In this document: one piece after another, positions 50,979 to 59,105 of the stretch
Layout of the letters: each line of letters starts with the position of its first letter
How positions within the stretch are numbered: position 1 is the first letter of the stretch
From: Brasilonema sennae CENA114
Lineage (GTDB): Bacteria; Cyanobacteriota; Cyanobacteriia; Cyanobacteriales; Nostocaceae
DNA length: 64,000 nt
Direction of reading: 5' to 3'
Assembly (NCBI RefSeq): GCF_006968745.1
Contig: NZ_CP030119.1
Span: 1-64,000 of the forward strand
Made by a program: the position numbers and the translations under genes
The notes under the pieces: generated by a model
Told to the model about the DNA's origin: nothing
Databases searched by the model: none
Seen by the model: only the letters and a program-made list of their open reading frames with translations

Positions 50979-52433
50979 ATGACAGACAGCGATCGTTTGA
51001 CTCCCTCACTCTTAGAACCACAGTCTCGCGGTGGTGATATTGCTGAAGGGGGCTTTTCATTCCAGGAACAAGTTACTTTAGCCCGCATACCAGTTTGGCT
51101 TTCTCAAGAAAGTTTCACAGCTATGCTTCGGGAAGGTATTGGTGATGTAGAGGCAAAGTTCTTTGTGCCTGGTCGTGGGTTTACTAAGGAACTTCTTGAA
51201 GTTAAAGATCACGTCCTTCAACCATCTAAGTTCTGGAGTGAAATTCGCCGATTTCAACAGATAGATACTGGAAGTTCAAATATTTCTCGGTGGTTTATTC
51301 TTGTTGCAACAGGAATTTCCAAAGATTTAGAACCTTTGGTGAATGGATTACGTCGCGTTCGTAGTCCTCAAGATTTTTATGAAGAAAACTCCACCATTCA
51401 AGAAAATTCGTTCCAAGATTATGTTCAGATTATCAAAAGAATCGGGGGTACAGATAAGGATGCTATTTTTATTTTTAATAAGGTAATTATTGAAGTCGAT
51501 TGGAACACTGCAAAACCTCACGGGGAGGCTATTTTTAAGCAGTCTTTTGTGGATCATTTGCCAGAATATGAATATTTATCTCTCAAAACCTTAGATAATA
51601 TTTATAATCATATTGGTATATTTATCCGACAACGTAAAAATCAGAACATTACTCGGAAAGACTTAGAGACAAAACTAAGAGATAAAATTCCTTATCATCA
51701 ACAGCAACCTTTTCGCCCCATCCTTATTTATACAGCTATTGCTCCCGAAGATAATCCAAAATATCCAGGAATACGTTTTGATTGGACTCCTTTTTCTGGT
51801 GGTGAAACTCGTGTGCTCACCCTACCCCAACAGTGGAATCAGCTACTAATTGAACTACAAAATACTCGAAGCTGGATTGAAAACTATAGAAATACTAAGC
51901 GAATTAGGCTTGCTGGCAACCGCCGTTTGGTAGCATGTCTTGTAATCGGCTCTGTCTTCTCAGCTGTTCGGGGTTACGTCATTGAAATGGAATACCGTGA
52001 ACAGATATGGGCAACAGATGCTCATTCCACTCACGAAACTCCTCCTTATCCCTTAAATTATCAAATTGTAGGGGAAACAGGAACTTGTTTGGTTGTTAGT
52101 GTAGGTATTTGTCGAGATATTATTCCTGAAGTGGAAAGTAACCTAGAGAAGCATGGATTAGCAAGTATGCCACAGCTTCATATTAGGGGAGAACTACCTA
52201 TAACTTCTCCACAACAAGCCAACATTGCTGTTGGAAACATTAAAAAATTGATTGTTAAAAACTTAGTACGTACTGGCGGCAAGAAAATTCACCTATTTGT
52301 TGCTGGACCTGCTCATCTTGCGCTCTTTCTGGGGCATCGCTTGGATGCTACAGCACCAGTCACTTGCTACGCATGGGTATGTAGTGGTCAATACTCTAAA
52401 ACATTCCAACTCTTTTCAGAAATCTCTAAGTAG
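50979..52433 (+). CDS. cap4: CBASS effector: DUF4297-type nuclease fused to SAVED
   Basis: 484 residues. The N-terminal 170 are a PD-(D/E)XK-type nuclease like Cap4: GGFSFQEQVTL at the start, GIGDVEAKFF with Asp56 and LLEVKDH with Glu74-x-Lys76. The last 180 residues are a SAVED domain, which senses cyclic oligonucleotides: RRLVACLVIGSVFSAVRGYV and, near the end, KIHLFVAGPAHLALFLGHRL then TCYAWVCSGQYSKTFQL. On ligand binding such effectors oligomerise and degrade dsDNA to kill or stall the infected cell. It is third in the CBASS operon, 42 bp after the E2-like gene. Together the set is a complete short type II system. Confidence 0.85.
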   Translation: MTDSDRLTPSLLEPQSRGGDIAEGGFSFQEQVTLARIPVWLSQESFTAMLREGIGDVEAKFFVPGRGFTKELLEVKDHVLQPSKFWSEIRRFQQIDTGSSNISRWFILVATGISKDLEPLVNGLRRVRSPQDFYEENSTIQENSFQDYVQIIKRIGGTDKDAIFIFNKVIIEVDWNTAKPHGEAIFKQSFVDHLPEYEYLSLKTLDNIYNHIGIFIRQRKNQNITRKDLETKLRDKIPYHQQQPFRPILIYTAIAPEDNPKYPGIRFDWTPFSGGETRVLTLPQQWNQLLIELQNTRSWIENYRNTKRIRLAGNRRLVACLVIGSVFSAVRGYVIEMEYREQIWATDAHSTHETPPYPLNYQIVGETGTCLVVSVGICRDIIPEVESNLEKHGLASMPQLHIRGELPITSPQQANIAVGNIKKLIVKNLVRTGGKKIHLFVAGPAHLALFLGHRLDATAPVTCYAWVCSGQYSKTFQLFSEISK

Positions 52434-52435
52434 GT

Positions 52436-52672
52436 TTGCTGAACAGAACTACCAATGTTGAACAATCAAGTATTCAATTATCTTTATTTGATGAGCTTTG
52501 GGTCGCCGAAATTTCATCTGATGATTCTCCAGGAAAACGGTTAGTTGCTTGTCGAAATCCGATACTGGCTGCAGATAGAGCTAAAACCAGAGAAGAATTA
52601 TTACAAGCAACGGAAAAAGAATTATCCAAAATTGTTGCTAGCACCACCCGTCAAAAACGCCGTTTAAACTGA
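52436..52672 (+). pseudogene. IS1634-type transposase fragment
   Basis: 78 residues. The core WVAEISSDDSPGKRLVACRN then ILAADRAKTREELLQATEKE and LSKIVASTTR is the pattern of IS1634-family transposases (EISSDDYPGERLIACRNP ... KREALLQATE..L..I). Only this internal stretch remains, directly after the CBASS operon. It is a relic, not a CBASS component. Confidence 0.65.
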
Positions 52673-52834
52673 ACTTATCCCAGTGCAAATGTACTAACAA
52701 AGTCTTAAAGCCTTACTAGGTAAGCAATTTTGGTGTCAGTAGAAGTGTACCCATGTAAGCGCTGGAACTATTGGTACAACTGGGGTAAACTAAAATTGGG
52801 GGTTAGCGCTTCAAGCTCGCGACGCCACGCCCCT

Positions 52835-53098
52835 TCATTGGTGACAGGTTAAGGTCATGATACATTTGTTAATATACTTATTGAATGAAAATTATGCCAA
52901 AAACCGTGGTAGAAAACATCGTTTTTGGTCAGCGCGATGCGGAAGCCGCCTGCACTCTATAGCCTAATCTTTGTACTCATCATTCACCTGTGTGCCAAAG
53001 CTAGGTACAAAGCTTAGCTGGATACCTTAATTTTCACTCACTTTTCAGCATAATTTCTAATTGATAAAAGCAATGTTATCTTAACCTGTCACGAATGA
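52835..53098. repeat. Inverted-repeat-bounded remnant
   Basis: TCATTGGTGACAGGTTAAG (52835-52853) and CTTAACCTGTCACGAATGA (53080-53098) are complementary at 18 of 19 positions, enclosing about 226 bp with no gene. This may be a MITE or the two ends of a deleted IS. The gap 52673-53265 otherwise holds nothing I can name. Confidence 0.45.
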
Positions 53099-53265
53099 CG
53101 CCCCTTTGACAATATTGCAATCTAGAAAAAATACTTATTTTTAATCAAAACATTCTTCATTTTTAACCTAAGTTTGAAAGATTTAGAGAGAAAGGTGCGG
53201 AAAGCTGATCTCAAGTTTTTGTGCCAGTAATTTTTATTTCTCAGTATTAGGAGACCGTAGTACTC

Positions 53266-53658
53266 GTGGCAAAGAACGTTATCATCATGATCGGTGACGG
53301 CGTGGGCTGGGAAATGGCTCGTGCTGCTGCTATCTACAAACAGATACAAGAGGGGAAAGCGGGCACAACCCTAAGTGATTTCTACACTACAGGGGAGGGT
53401 ACGGGACTAAGCTACCAAAATTTGACTGGCTACACCCTAGCTACGACCTACGGCACAACTATTGCCGATAGTAACGGAGTTTTTAGTACCGGTAACTCCG
53501 CCTTGGATAACTCTGATCCAGCAACAGGAGGTAGTCTGGTTCGTTCTGGTTTCAGCTTTAACCCTGCCTTTAATCCAAGTTCCACAGCAACTGGCCAAGC
53601 AAAAGTCAGCGACTATAGATTATCCTCTGACGAGATTGATAAAAGAGCGTTAGTGTGA
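53266..53658 (+). pseudogene. Alkaline phosphatase N-terminal fragment
   Basis: 130 residues. AKNVIIMIGDGVGWEMARAA is the metal-binding start of PhoA-superfamily alkaline phosphatases (NVIIMIGDGMG), and YTLATTYGTTIADSNGVFST matches the following region of large cyanobacterial PhoA-type enzymes. The phospho-serine site and all later metal ligands are missing. The frame ends at 53658, and DNA up to 53713 reads an unrelated short tail. A truncated relic. Confidence 0.7.
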
Positions 53659-53929
53659 CAATCATGGGTATGATTGCAGTTAATGACGCTCCCGCAACAG
53701 ATATTTTGGCGTAATCCTAAAATGGAACACGTTTATTTTTGGTAGTTTAAAACTACATCATTATTTTGCTATTTTGTCAATCGCTTTTGTTTATAATTTT
53801 AATAATTAAAAGAAATTGCTTTTATATATAAAAGTTTTTAGACTGAAATCAACTACCTAATAAAAGGTTGTTTTGGCTTTACTAATAAAACTTACAGAAT
53901 TAGTGTTACATTATATACTAATTTTCTAG

Positions 53930-54415
53930 ATGAACAGGATACGCACTCAGACAACTACAGGTGACCGATTTAGCCAAGAAAAACGGGCAAGCTTATCAAA
54001 CTCCACTTCGGATCGAGGAGCTTCCACAGATCAGCCAGGAAGCCGTGGGAGTCGATCCCTGAGACAGCCAGCTTTAGTAATAGAACAGATATCTGTGGGT
54101 GCCTCAGAATCAACTAATGAAGGCTGGCTGTCTCCCAGTCCCGATCCCAAACCCGTTTTTAAAGAAGGAATTGGTGAGCAACTGGTTTCTCAGAAAAAAC
54201 AAAAAAGAGACAAAACTAGTCCGAATTGCATGGAACTTGTTATCAAACACATACGCTCTCAGCCATATACTAGTGCTTTATTAGTCAAAGACATAAATTT
54301 ATATGGTTCATCTGCCGTCAACAGATGCTTGAAAAAGCTAAAAGAGGCAGGATTTATAGGCGCTGTGTGGGATCACAGGAAAATTTGCTTTGTTTATTAC
54401 AACATTAAGCTTTGA
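53930..54415 (+). CDS. Small protein with C-terminal winged-helix-like domain
   Basis: 161 residues. The first 85 are polar and disordered-looking (SNSTSDRGASTDQPGSRGSR). The last 65 look like a winged helix: NCMELVIKHIRSQPYTSALL, SSAVNRCLKKLKEAGFIGAV and a final wing KICFVYYNIKL. It may be a DNA-binding regulator. Nothing links it to the adjacent metal genes except proximity; it is convergent with the ATPase gene. Family not recognised. Confidence 0.45.
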   Translation: MNRIRTQTTTGDRFSQEKRASLSNSTSDRGASTDQPGSRGSRSLRQPALVIEQISVGASESTNEGWLSPSPDPKPVFKEGIGEQLVSQKKQKRDKTSPNCMELVIKHIRSQPYTSALLVKDINLYGSSAVNRCLKKLKEAGFIGAVWDHRKICFVYYNIKL

Positions 54416-54499
54416 CAGCAAGGCAACAGAGAATCTTAACGCATAAAACTCCGAAAATTTGGTTGAAACTACCTTAAATTAAGAGGTTTGATAATACCC

Positions 54500-57025
54500 C
54501 TAATCCTCAATAGTTTTGGTTCTAAATAACCGCATTCCGTTTGCAGTAACAAGTAGGGAAGTTCCCGTATCCGCTAAAACGGCGATCGCTAACCCGACAA
54601 ACCCAAATGTCCCCAACAGCAGAAACAATCCCTTTGTTACCAGAGAAAAGACCACATTCTGTTGAATGACAGATACAGTACGGCGGCTTAGTTCCACTGC
54701 ATAAGCAAGTCGTCTCAAGTCACTTCCAACCAGCACCACATCTGCTGTCTCTAGGGCAATATCAATTCCACCAACAGCAAAGCTAATATCCGCAGCCGCC
54801 AAGGCTGGGGCATCGTTAATACCATCTCCAACCATACCTGTCACCCCGACTTGGCGCAGCTGTTGAATCGCTTGGAGTTTATCTTGAGGTAACAGTTGAG
54901 CTTGATATTCTGTAATGCCAACTTGTTGGGCAATTTTCTGGGCAACAGCAGTGCGATCGCCCGTTAGCATCACCAACCGCTTTAGCCCAAAGCGCTTAAG
55001 CTGTCGCACTGCTTCGGTTGCTTCTAACCGCAGTCCATCCGAGAGGGCGATCGCTCCCAATAATCCTTGAGTCGTTCCTACCAGTACTGGGGTTTGACTG
55101 AGATTTTCAATTTCAGCCAATAGAGATTCAGCTTCACTAGACAAGCGAATACCAGAGTCTGTGAATAACCGTCGATTGCCAACAAAGTATAAAACCTCAC
55201 CAAAGCTTGCCTGAATCCCTTTACCGGGTAAGGCTGTGAAGTTAACAGGTGTTTCTAACTCTATTCCTTCTAAGCGAGCGTTTGCTACAATTGCCTTTGC
55301 TAGTGGATGTTCTGAGAGTTGCTCAAGCGAAGCTGCAATTTGTAACACCACATTTGTACTTACCTTCCCAAGGTCATAAACCTCCTGTACAACGGGTAAA
55401 CCTTGTGTAAGAGTGCCAGTTTTATCAAAGGCAAGAGTAGTCAGATGTCCGGCTGTTTCCAGTGCATTACCTCCTTTGAATAATACTCCCTGCCGACTTG
55501 CAGCACCAATGGCGCTGACAATCGAAACAGGAGTAGAAATCACCAAGGCACAGGGACAGGCAATTACGAGCATCACCAGCGCTCGATAAAGCCAAACATG
55601 AAAAGGTTGAGCAAATGCCAAAGGTGGAATGACAGCAATGGCGATCGCTATCAAAATCACAATCGGAGTGTAAACCTCTGCAAACCGATCCACCCACTGC
55701 TGCGTGGGAGCGCGACTTCCTTGGGCTTCTTCTACCAAATGAATAATTTTAGCAACGGTCGTATCATTAGATGTATGAGTGACTTTAACTTCTAAAAAGC
55801 CTGACTGATTTAACGTTCCAGCATAAACCGTATCGCCTCTTTCTTTATCTTCTGGAATTGACTCTCCTGTAATCGGGGATTGGTCAATAGCGCTTGTACC
55901 AGAAACGACGATACCATCCAACGCCACGCGCTGTCCTGGTCGAATCGTCAAAATATCCCCCACTTGAACACTTTCAACAGGAACTGTAACTTCTTTACTC
56001 CCCCGCTTGACGGTAGCAGTCGGCGGAGTCAAATCCATAAGAGCACTGATAGCATTGCGCGTGCGACCAAAGGTAAAAACTTGCAACGTTGTGCCTAAAG
56101 AGAACAAGAACAGGACGAGCGCCCCTTCAAACCAGTCCCCTAAAATCACTGCCCCAATAACTGAAATCGTCATCAGCAGATTCATATCGGCACGGCGTAA
56201 GCGCAACTCAAACAAACCAGCCCGTGCAATGGGATAGCCAGCAACTACTATACCAACACCATAAAAACCCCGTGCTATCCAGATGGAAAGCGCTAAATGT
56301 TGAGTAAGTAAACCCAGAACTAACCCCACTCCTGCTAAAATGACGCTTTGTCCCCGGCGGTTCGCAATCCAGAATTTCCAGCCTGCTGAGTTGTGTTTTT
56401 GAGTCGGTTTGGTGACTGGATGATTGTGGTTGTGGTCATGATTGTGGTCGTGGCAATCGTCTTGAGTGTGATGGTAGGAACTTGCCTCAAGACTCTCCTC
56501 AACCGTATATCCCAGACCTTTAATCCGGTCATAGATTGCGGTTTCACTTACCAGTTGCGGGTCGTAGGATAGTTGCAATCGTTCAGTTGCAAAGTTAACC
56601 GATACATCCCTTACCCCTGCCATTTGCTGTAAGCCGACCTCAATCGTCTTAGCACAACTGCCGCAATCCATTCCATTTACTTTCACTTGTAGCTTTTTAA
56701 CTGAAGCCACTTCAACGTGTTCGTGGTCATCATGCTTGTGGTCGTGGTCGTGGTCACTCTCACAGCAGTGGCTGTGATTATGCGGCTTTGCTTCACCACT
56801 CAGTTTAACCGTATAACCCAAAGCAGTTATGCGATTTCTAATTTCAGTTTCGCTCAAGAGCTTAGTGTCATAGGAAACTTTGACTTTTGCAGTTGCAAAG
56901 CTAACAGTTGCTTCTGTTACACCGCGTAATGAAAGCAAACTGGCTTCAATTGTCTTAGCACAGCTTCCACAGTCCATACCATCAACTTGTAAAAGCTGAG
57001 TTTTCAGAGAAGGAGTTTGAGTCAT
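54500..57025 (-). CDS. Zn/Cd/Pb-type P1B heavy-metal ATPase
   Basis: About 841 residues from ATG 57025 (the frame extends to 57064 but MTQTPSLKTQ is the usual beginning). Two N-terminal HMA metal-binding domains each have GMDCGSC, separated from each other and from the membrane part by His-rich runs (SDHDHDHKHDDHEH and CHDHNHDHNHNHP). The core has the actuator TGESIPEDK, the transmembrane CPC (VIACPCALVIST), the phosphorylation site DKTGTLT and GDGINDAPALAAAD. CPC with these features fits the Zn2+/Cd2+/Pb2+ class. It exports metal from the cytoplasm across the inner membrane. Divergent from its likely ArsR repressor. Confidence 0.93.
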   Translation of the reverse strand: MTQTPSLKTQLLQVDGMDCGSCAKTIEASLLSLRGVTEATVSFATAKVKVSYDTKLLSETEIRNRITALGYTVKLSGEAKPHNHSHCCESDHDHDHKHDDHEHVEVASVKKLQVKVNGMDCGSCAKTIEVGLQQMAGVRDVSVNFATERLQLSYDPQLVSETAIYDRIKGLGYTVEESLEASSYHHTQDDCHDHNHDHNHNHPVTKPTQKHNSAGWKFWIANRRGQSVILAGVGLVLGLLTQHLALSIWIARGFYGVGIVVAGYPIARAGLFELRLRRADMNLLMTISVIGAVILGDWFEGALVLFLFSLGTTLQVFTFGRTRNAISALMDLTPPTATVKRGSKEVTVPVESVQVGDILTIRPGQRVALDGIVVSGTSAIDQSPITGESIPEDKERGDTVYAGTLNQSGFLEVKVTHTSNDTTVAKIIHLVEEAQGSRAPTQQWVDRFAEVYTPIVILIAIAIAVIPPLAFAQPFHVWLYRALVMLVIACPCALVISTPVSIVSAIGAASRQGVLFKGGNALETAGHLTTLAFDKTGTLTQGLPVVQEVYDLGKVSTNVVLQIAASLEQLSEHPLAKAIVANARLEGIELETPVNFTALPGKGIQASFGEVLYFVGNRRLFTDSGIRLSSEAESLLAEIENLSQTPVLVGTTQGLLGAIALSDGLRLEATEAVRQLKRFGLKRLVMLTGDRTAVAQKIAQQVGITEYQAQLLPQDKLQAIQQLRQVGVTGMVGDGINDAPALAAADISFAVGGIDIALETADVVLVGSDLRRLAYAVELSRRTVSVIQQNVVFSLVTKGLFLLLGTFGFVGLAIAVLADTGTSLLVTANGMRLFRTKTIED

Positions 57026-57077
57026 GGCAGCTAAGAACGAAAGGACTACAAAGTTAACTGCCAATATTCTAATACAA

Positions 57078-57099
57078 CAATTGAGTAACTATTCAATTG
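57078..57099. promoter_or_regulatory. SmtB/ArsR-type operator palindrome
   Basis: CAATTGAGTAACTATTCAAT plus TG is an imperfect palindrome (CAATTGA.TA..TA.TCAATTG) in the 133-bp gap between the ATPase and the ArsR gene. The right half contains TATTCAA as in SmtB-family boxes. It would let one repressor control both divergent genes. Confidence 0.65.
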
Positions 57100-57158
57100 T
57101 ACAACAATTATATTTTAGATACTATTGAAATTGAGAACCATTTTCTACTTAGGACACT

Positions 57159-57563
57159 ATGAATAAGCGTAAGACAAAGCAAGACTTGGATAATCTCACG
57201 AGTTCTAATGCACCAAAGTGTGATACTCATGTCGTACACCTAGATTATGTACGCTCAACAAAGGTGCAAGTCCTGCCAACAGACAAGGCACAGCAGATGG
57301 CAGAAGTCTTTGGGATACTCGCAGATACAAACCGCCTACGCCTTCTTTCAGCTTTAGCTTCCCAGGAGTTGTGTGTTTGTGATTTAGCCGCATTGACGAA
57401 AATGACCGAATCAGCCGTTTGTCATCAACTGCGATTGTTGAAAGCGATGCGTTTAGTTAGCCATCGCCGAGAAGGTCGGAACGTCTATTATAGTTTGACT
57501 GACAGTTACATTATCAACCTCTGTCAGTCAATGGCAGAACATTTGGATGAGTCAAAAGATTAG
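57159..57563 (+). CDS. ArsR/SmtB-family metal-sensing repressor
   Basis: 134 residues with an ArsR winged helix (VFGILADTNRLRLLSALASQ ... TESAVCHQLRLLKAMRLVSH). The alpha3N metal site is present: ELCVCDL with Cys72 and Cys74, plus Cys21 in an N-terminal CDTHVVHLD extension. The alpha5 site is incomplete: Asp115, His128 and Glu131 are at the SmtB spacing, but the first His is Tyr117. This favours an alpha3N sensor (AztR/CmtR-like; Zn, Pb or Cd) over SmtB. It should release the divergent ATPase promoter when metal binds. Confidence 0.9.
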   Translation: MNKRKTKQDLDNLTSSNAPKCDTHVVHLDYVRSTKVQVLPTDKAQQMAEVFGILADTNRLRLLSALASQELCVCDLAALTKMTESAVCHQLRLLKAMRLVSHRREGRNVYYSLTDSYIINLCQSMAEHLDESKD

Positions 57564-57871
57564 ATTGTGACTTGAAGTTTTGAATCTTTATATTTGTAGA
57601 ACTGCTAACTCAAAAACTTATGTCAGAGACAACTGTAGATAAGTTTTGTGAAGCAGTAATTGATTGATGGTTTCATAAAAAAAGCCTTGACATTGATAAT
57701 TATTTAACTGATTTGAAACTGCTTCCACAATATGAATGAATAAATAAGTTTTGTTAAGGAGCCAAAATTTCATCTTAATTTCATAGTGACCTGTCATTCT
57801 AGTTAAGTAAAGGTTCGTGCAAAGGATGAATCTGGAATCTAATTGAATAATTGATTCATTGGACAGACAAG
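57564..57871. other. Intergenic region upstream of DUF2808 genes
   Basis: 308 bp with no gene; a 94-codon minus-strand frame here overlaps the start of the DUF2808 gene and has no protein features. It contains the TTTCAT direct-repeat box at 57768-57784 described separately and presumably a promoter between it and 57872. Confidence 0.4.
57768..57784 (+). promoter_or_regulatory. TTTCAT direct-repeat box, 11-bp period
   Basis: TTTCATCTTAATTTCAT: two TTTCAT units with an 11-bp period, the spacing used by OmpR/PhoB-family response regulators binding one helical turn apart. The same element recurs at 58943-58959 upstream of the RND pair. It resembles the TTCAT direct repeats reported for the Synechocystis CopR regulon. 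Confidence 0.55.
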
Positions 57872-58345
57872 ATGAAGAAAACACTGATTTCTGCTGCGGC
57901 ATTTGCTCTGGCTAGCGCAGCTTTAATTTCTGCTGGCTATGCAACTGCTAAAACAGATAATAACAGGGTTTCTAATGTTAATGATGTAAATTTTTCTCCT
58001 AATAGCTGGCAGATTGTTAAACATACTTTTCAAGTACACATTCCTCAAAATAACAATGCTCTTTCCCAGCTAATTATTGATACTCCATCTTCTGTGGCTG
58101 TTAGTAATGATATTGATGTGTTGAATGATAAGGGTCAGAGAATTAACATTAATATTTCTGTCATTGGTAGAAGAATCTTAATAGATTTTCCGGAAAAAGT
58201 TATTTCTAACACCAAGCTCGTAATTGAATTTAATAAAGTCAGACAACCAACTGTTGGTTCTGCTTCTGTTTACAGCTTTTGGGCTAAAGCTGTGGGTAAC
58301 GACACAGAGATTCCCATAGGCACAGCTGAGTTTTCCACATTTTAA
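57872..58345 (+). CDS. DUF2808-family exported protein
   Basis: About 157 residues from ATG 57872 (the upstream Met at 57851 is less likely). A signal peptide, MKKTLISAAAFALASAALIS, is followed by a DUF2808 pattern: SWQIVKHTFQVHIPQNNNAL, LIIDTPSSVAVSNDIDVLND and ILIDFPEKVISNTKLVIEFN. It is exported to the periplasm or outside; function unknown for the family. The next gene is a paralogue 27 bp downstream, so this is a tandem duplication in one operon, preceded by the TTTCAT box. Confidence 0.8.
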   Translation: MKKTLISAAAFALASAALISAGYATAKTDNNRVSNVNDVNFSPNSWQIVKHTFQVHIPQNNNALSQLIIDTPSSVAVSNDIDVLNDKGQRININISVIGRRILIDFPEKVISNTKLVIEFNKVRQPTVGSASVYSFWAKAVGNDTEIPIGTAEFSTF

Positions 58346-58372
58346 TCTATAAATTATCACGACAGGTATTGA

Positions 58373-58861
58373 ATGAAGAAAATAATGATGTGCGCTGTTG
58401 TATTGGCTCTGGCTACTACAGCCTTAATTCCTGTTAACTATGCAAATGCTAGCGCAGATGATAGTCAAGATCCTCACATTGATGGAAACGCGCAATTTCC
58501 TCCTACGCGCTGGCATGTTGTTAGACATACTTTCCGGGTACATATTCCCAAAAATAGTAAGGAGATTTCTCAGCTAAGTATTCAGGTTCCAACCAATATA
58601 ACTTTGAGCAATGATGTTGATGACATTAATGTAGAAGATAAAAATGGTCGGAAAATTAACACTAATGTTTCTGTGAATGACAAAACTATACTATTAGCTT
58701 TTACCGAACCAGTTACTCCTGACACTCAGCTAGAAATTGACCTCAAGAATGTCAAACGACGAACAGGAGGAAATAGTTATTTTTACCGCCTCTTCGCTAA
58801 ATTTGCTGGCGCTAGTACAGAAGTTCCTATAGGAGGAGCCAGTTTTCGCATTGGTTATTAA
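58373..58861 (+). CDS. DUF2808-family exported protein, paralogue
   Basis: 162 residues. Signal peptide MKKIMMCAVVLALATTALIP, then RWHVVRHTFRVHIPKNSKEI, LSIQVPTNITLSNDVDDINV and FTEPVTPDTQLEIDLKNVKR, closely paralleling the gene upstream. The two are duplicates in one operon. Its location between a metal-ATPase/repressor pair and a metal-type RND pair suggests an envelope protein induced with metal stress, which is inferred. Confidence 0.8.
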   Translation: MKKIMMCAVVLALATTALIPVNYANASADDSQDPHIDGNAQFPPTRWHVVRHTFRVHIPKNSKEISQLSIQVPTNITLSNDVDDINVEDKNGRKINTNVSVNDKTILLAFTEPVTPDTQLEIDLKNVKRRTGGNSYFYRLFAKFAGASTEVPIGGASFRIGY

Positions 58862-58942
58862 CTCTATATACTAGCCAATCATAAAAAATTTTTATAGTCA
58901 AGCTAGAGTTTAATTGCATATTTGTTGAAGTCAAGCCAGAAA

Positions 58943-58959
58943 TTTCACCGTAATTTCAT
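58943..58959 (+). promoter_or_regulatory. Second TTTCA direct-repeat box
   Basis: TTTCACCGTAATTTCAT, again with two TTTCA units at an 11-bp period and a further TTCAT at 58961. It matches the box at 57768 at 15 of 17 positions. It lies about 150 bp upstream of the RND adaptor gene. Confidence 0.55.
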
Positions 58960-59105
58960 CTTCATATGACAAGCTAGTACAAAAGCAGTCTTGTTAGTGT
59001 GGAACATTTGCTGTGTTTACCCAATAGCAAGCAATTTTAACAAAACCCAAATGCCAGGTTCAAGCCGTTACTCTAGTTCCTTAGCACTCAAGGACATTTC
59101 TAATA

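Noticed and set aside
52436..52672. Fourth CBASS gene
   Set aside because: The sequence matches an IS1634-type transposase interior, not a CBASS accessory.
57618..57902. 94-codon minus-strand frame
   Set aside because: It overlaps the DUF2808 start and lies over the regulatory box, with no protein features.
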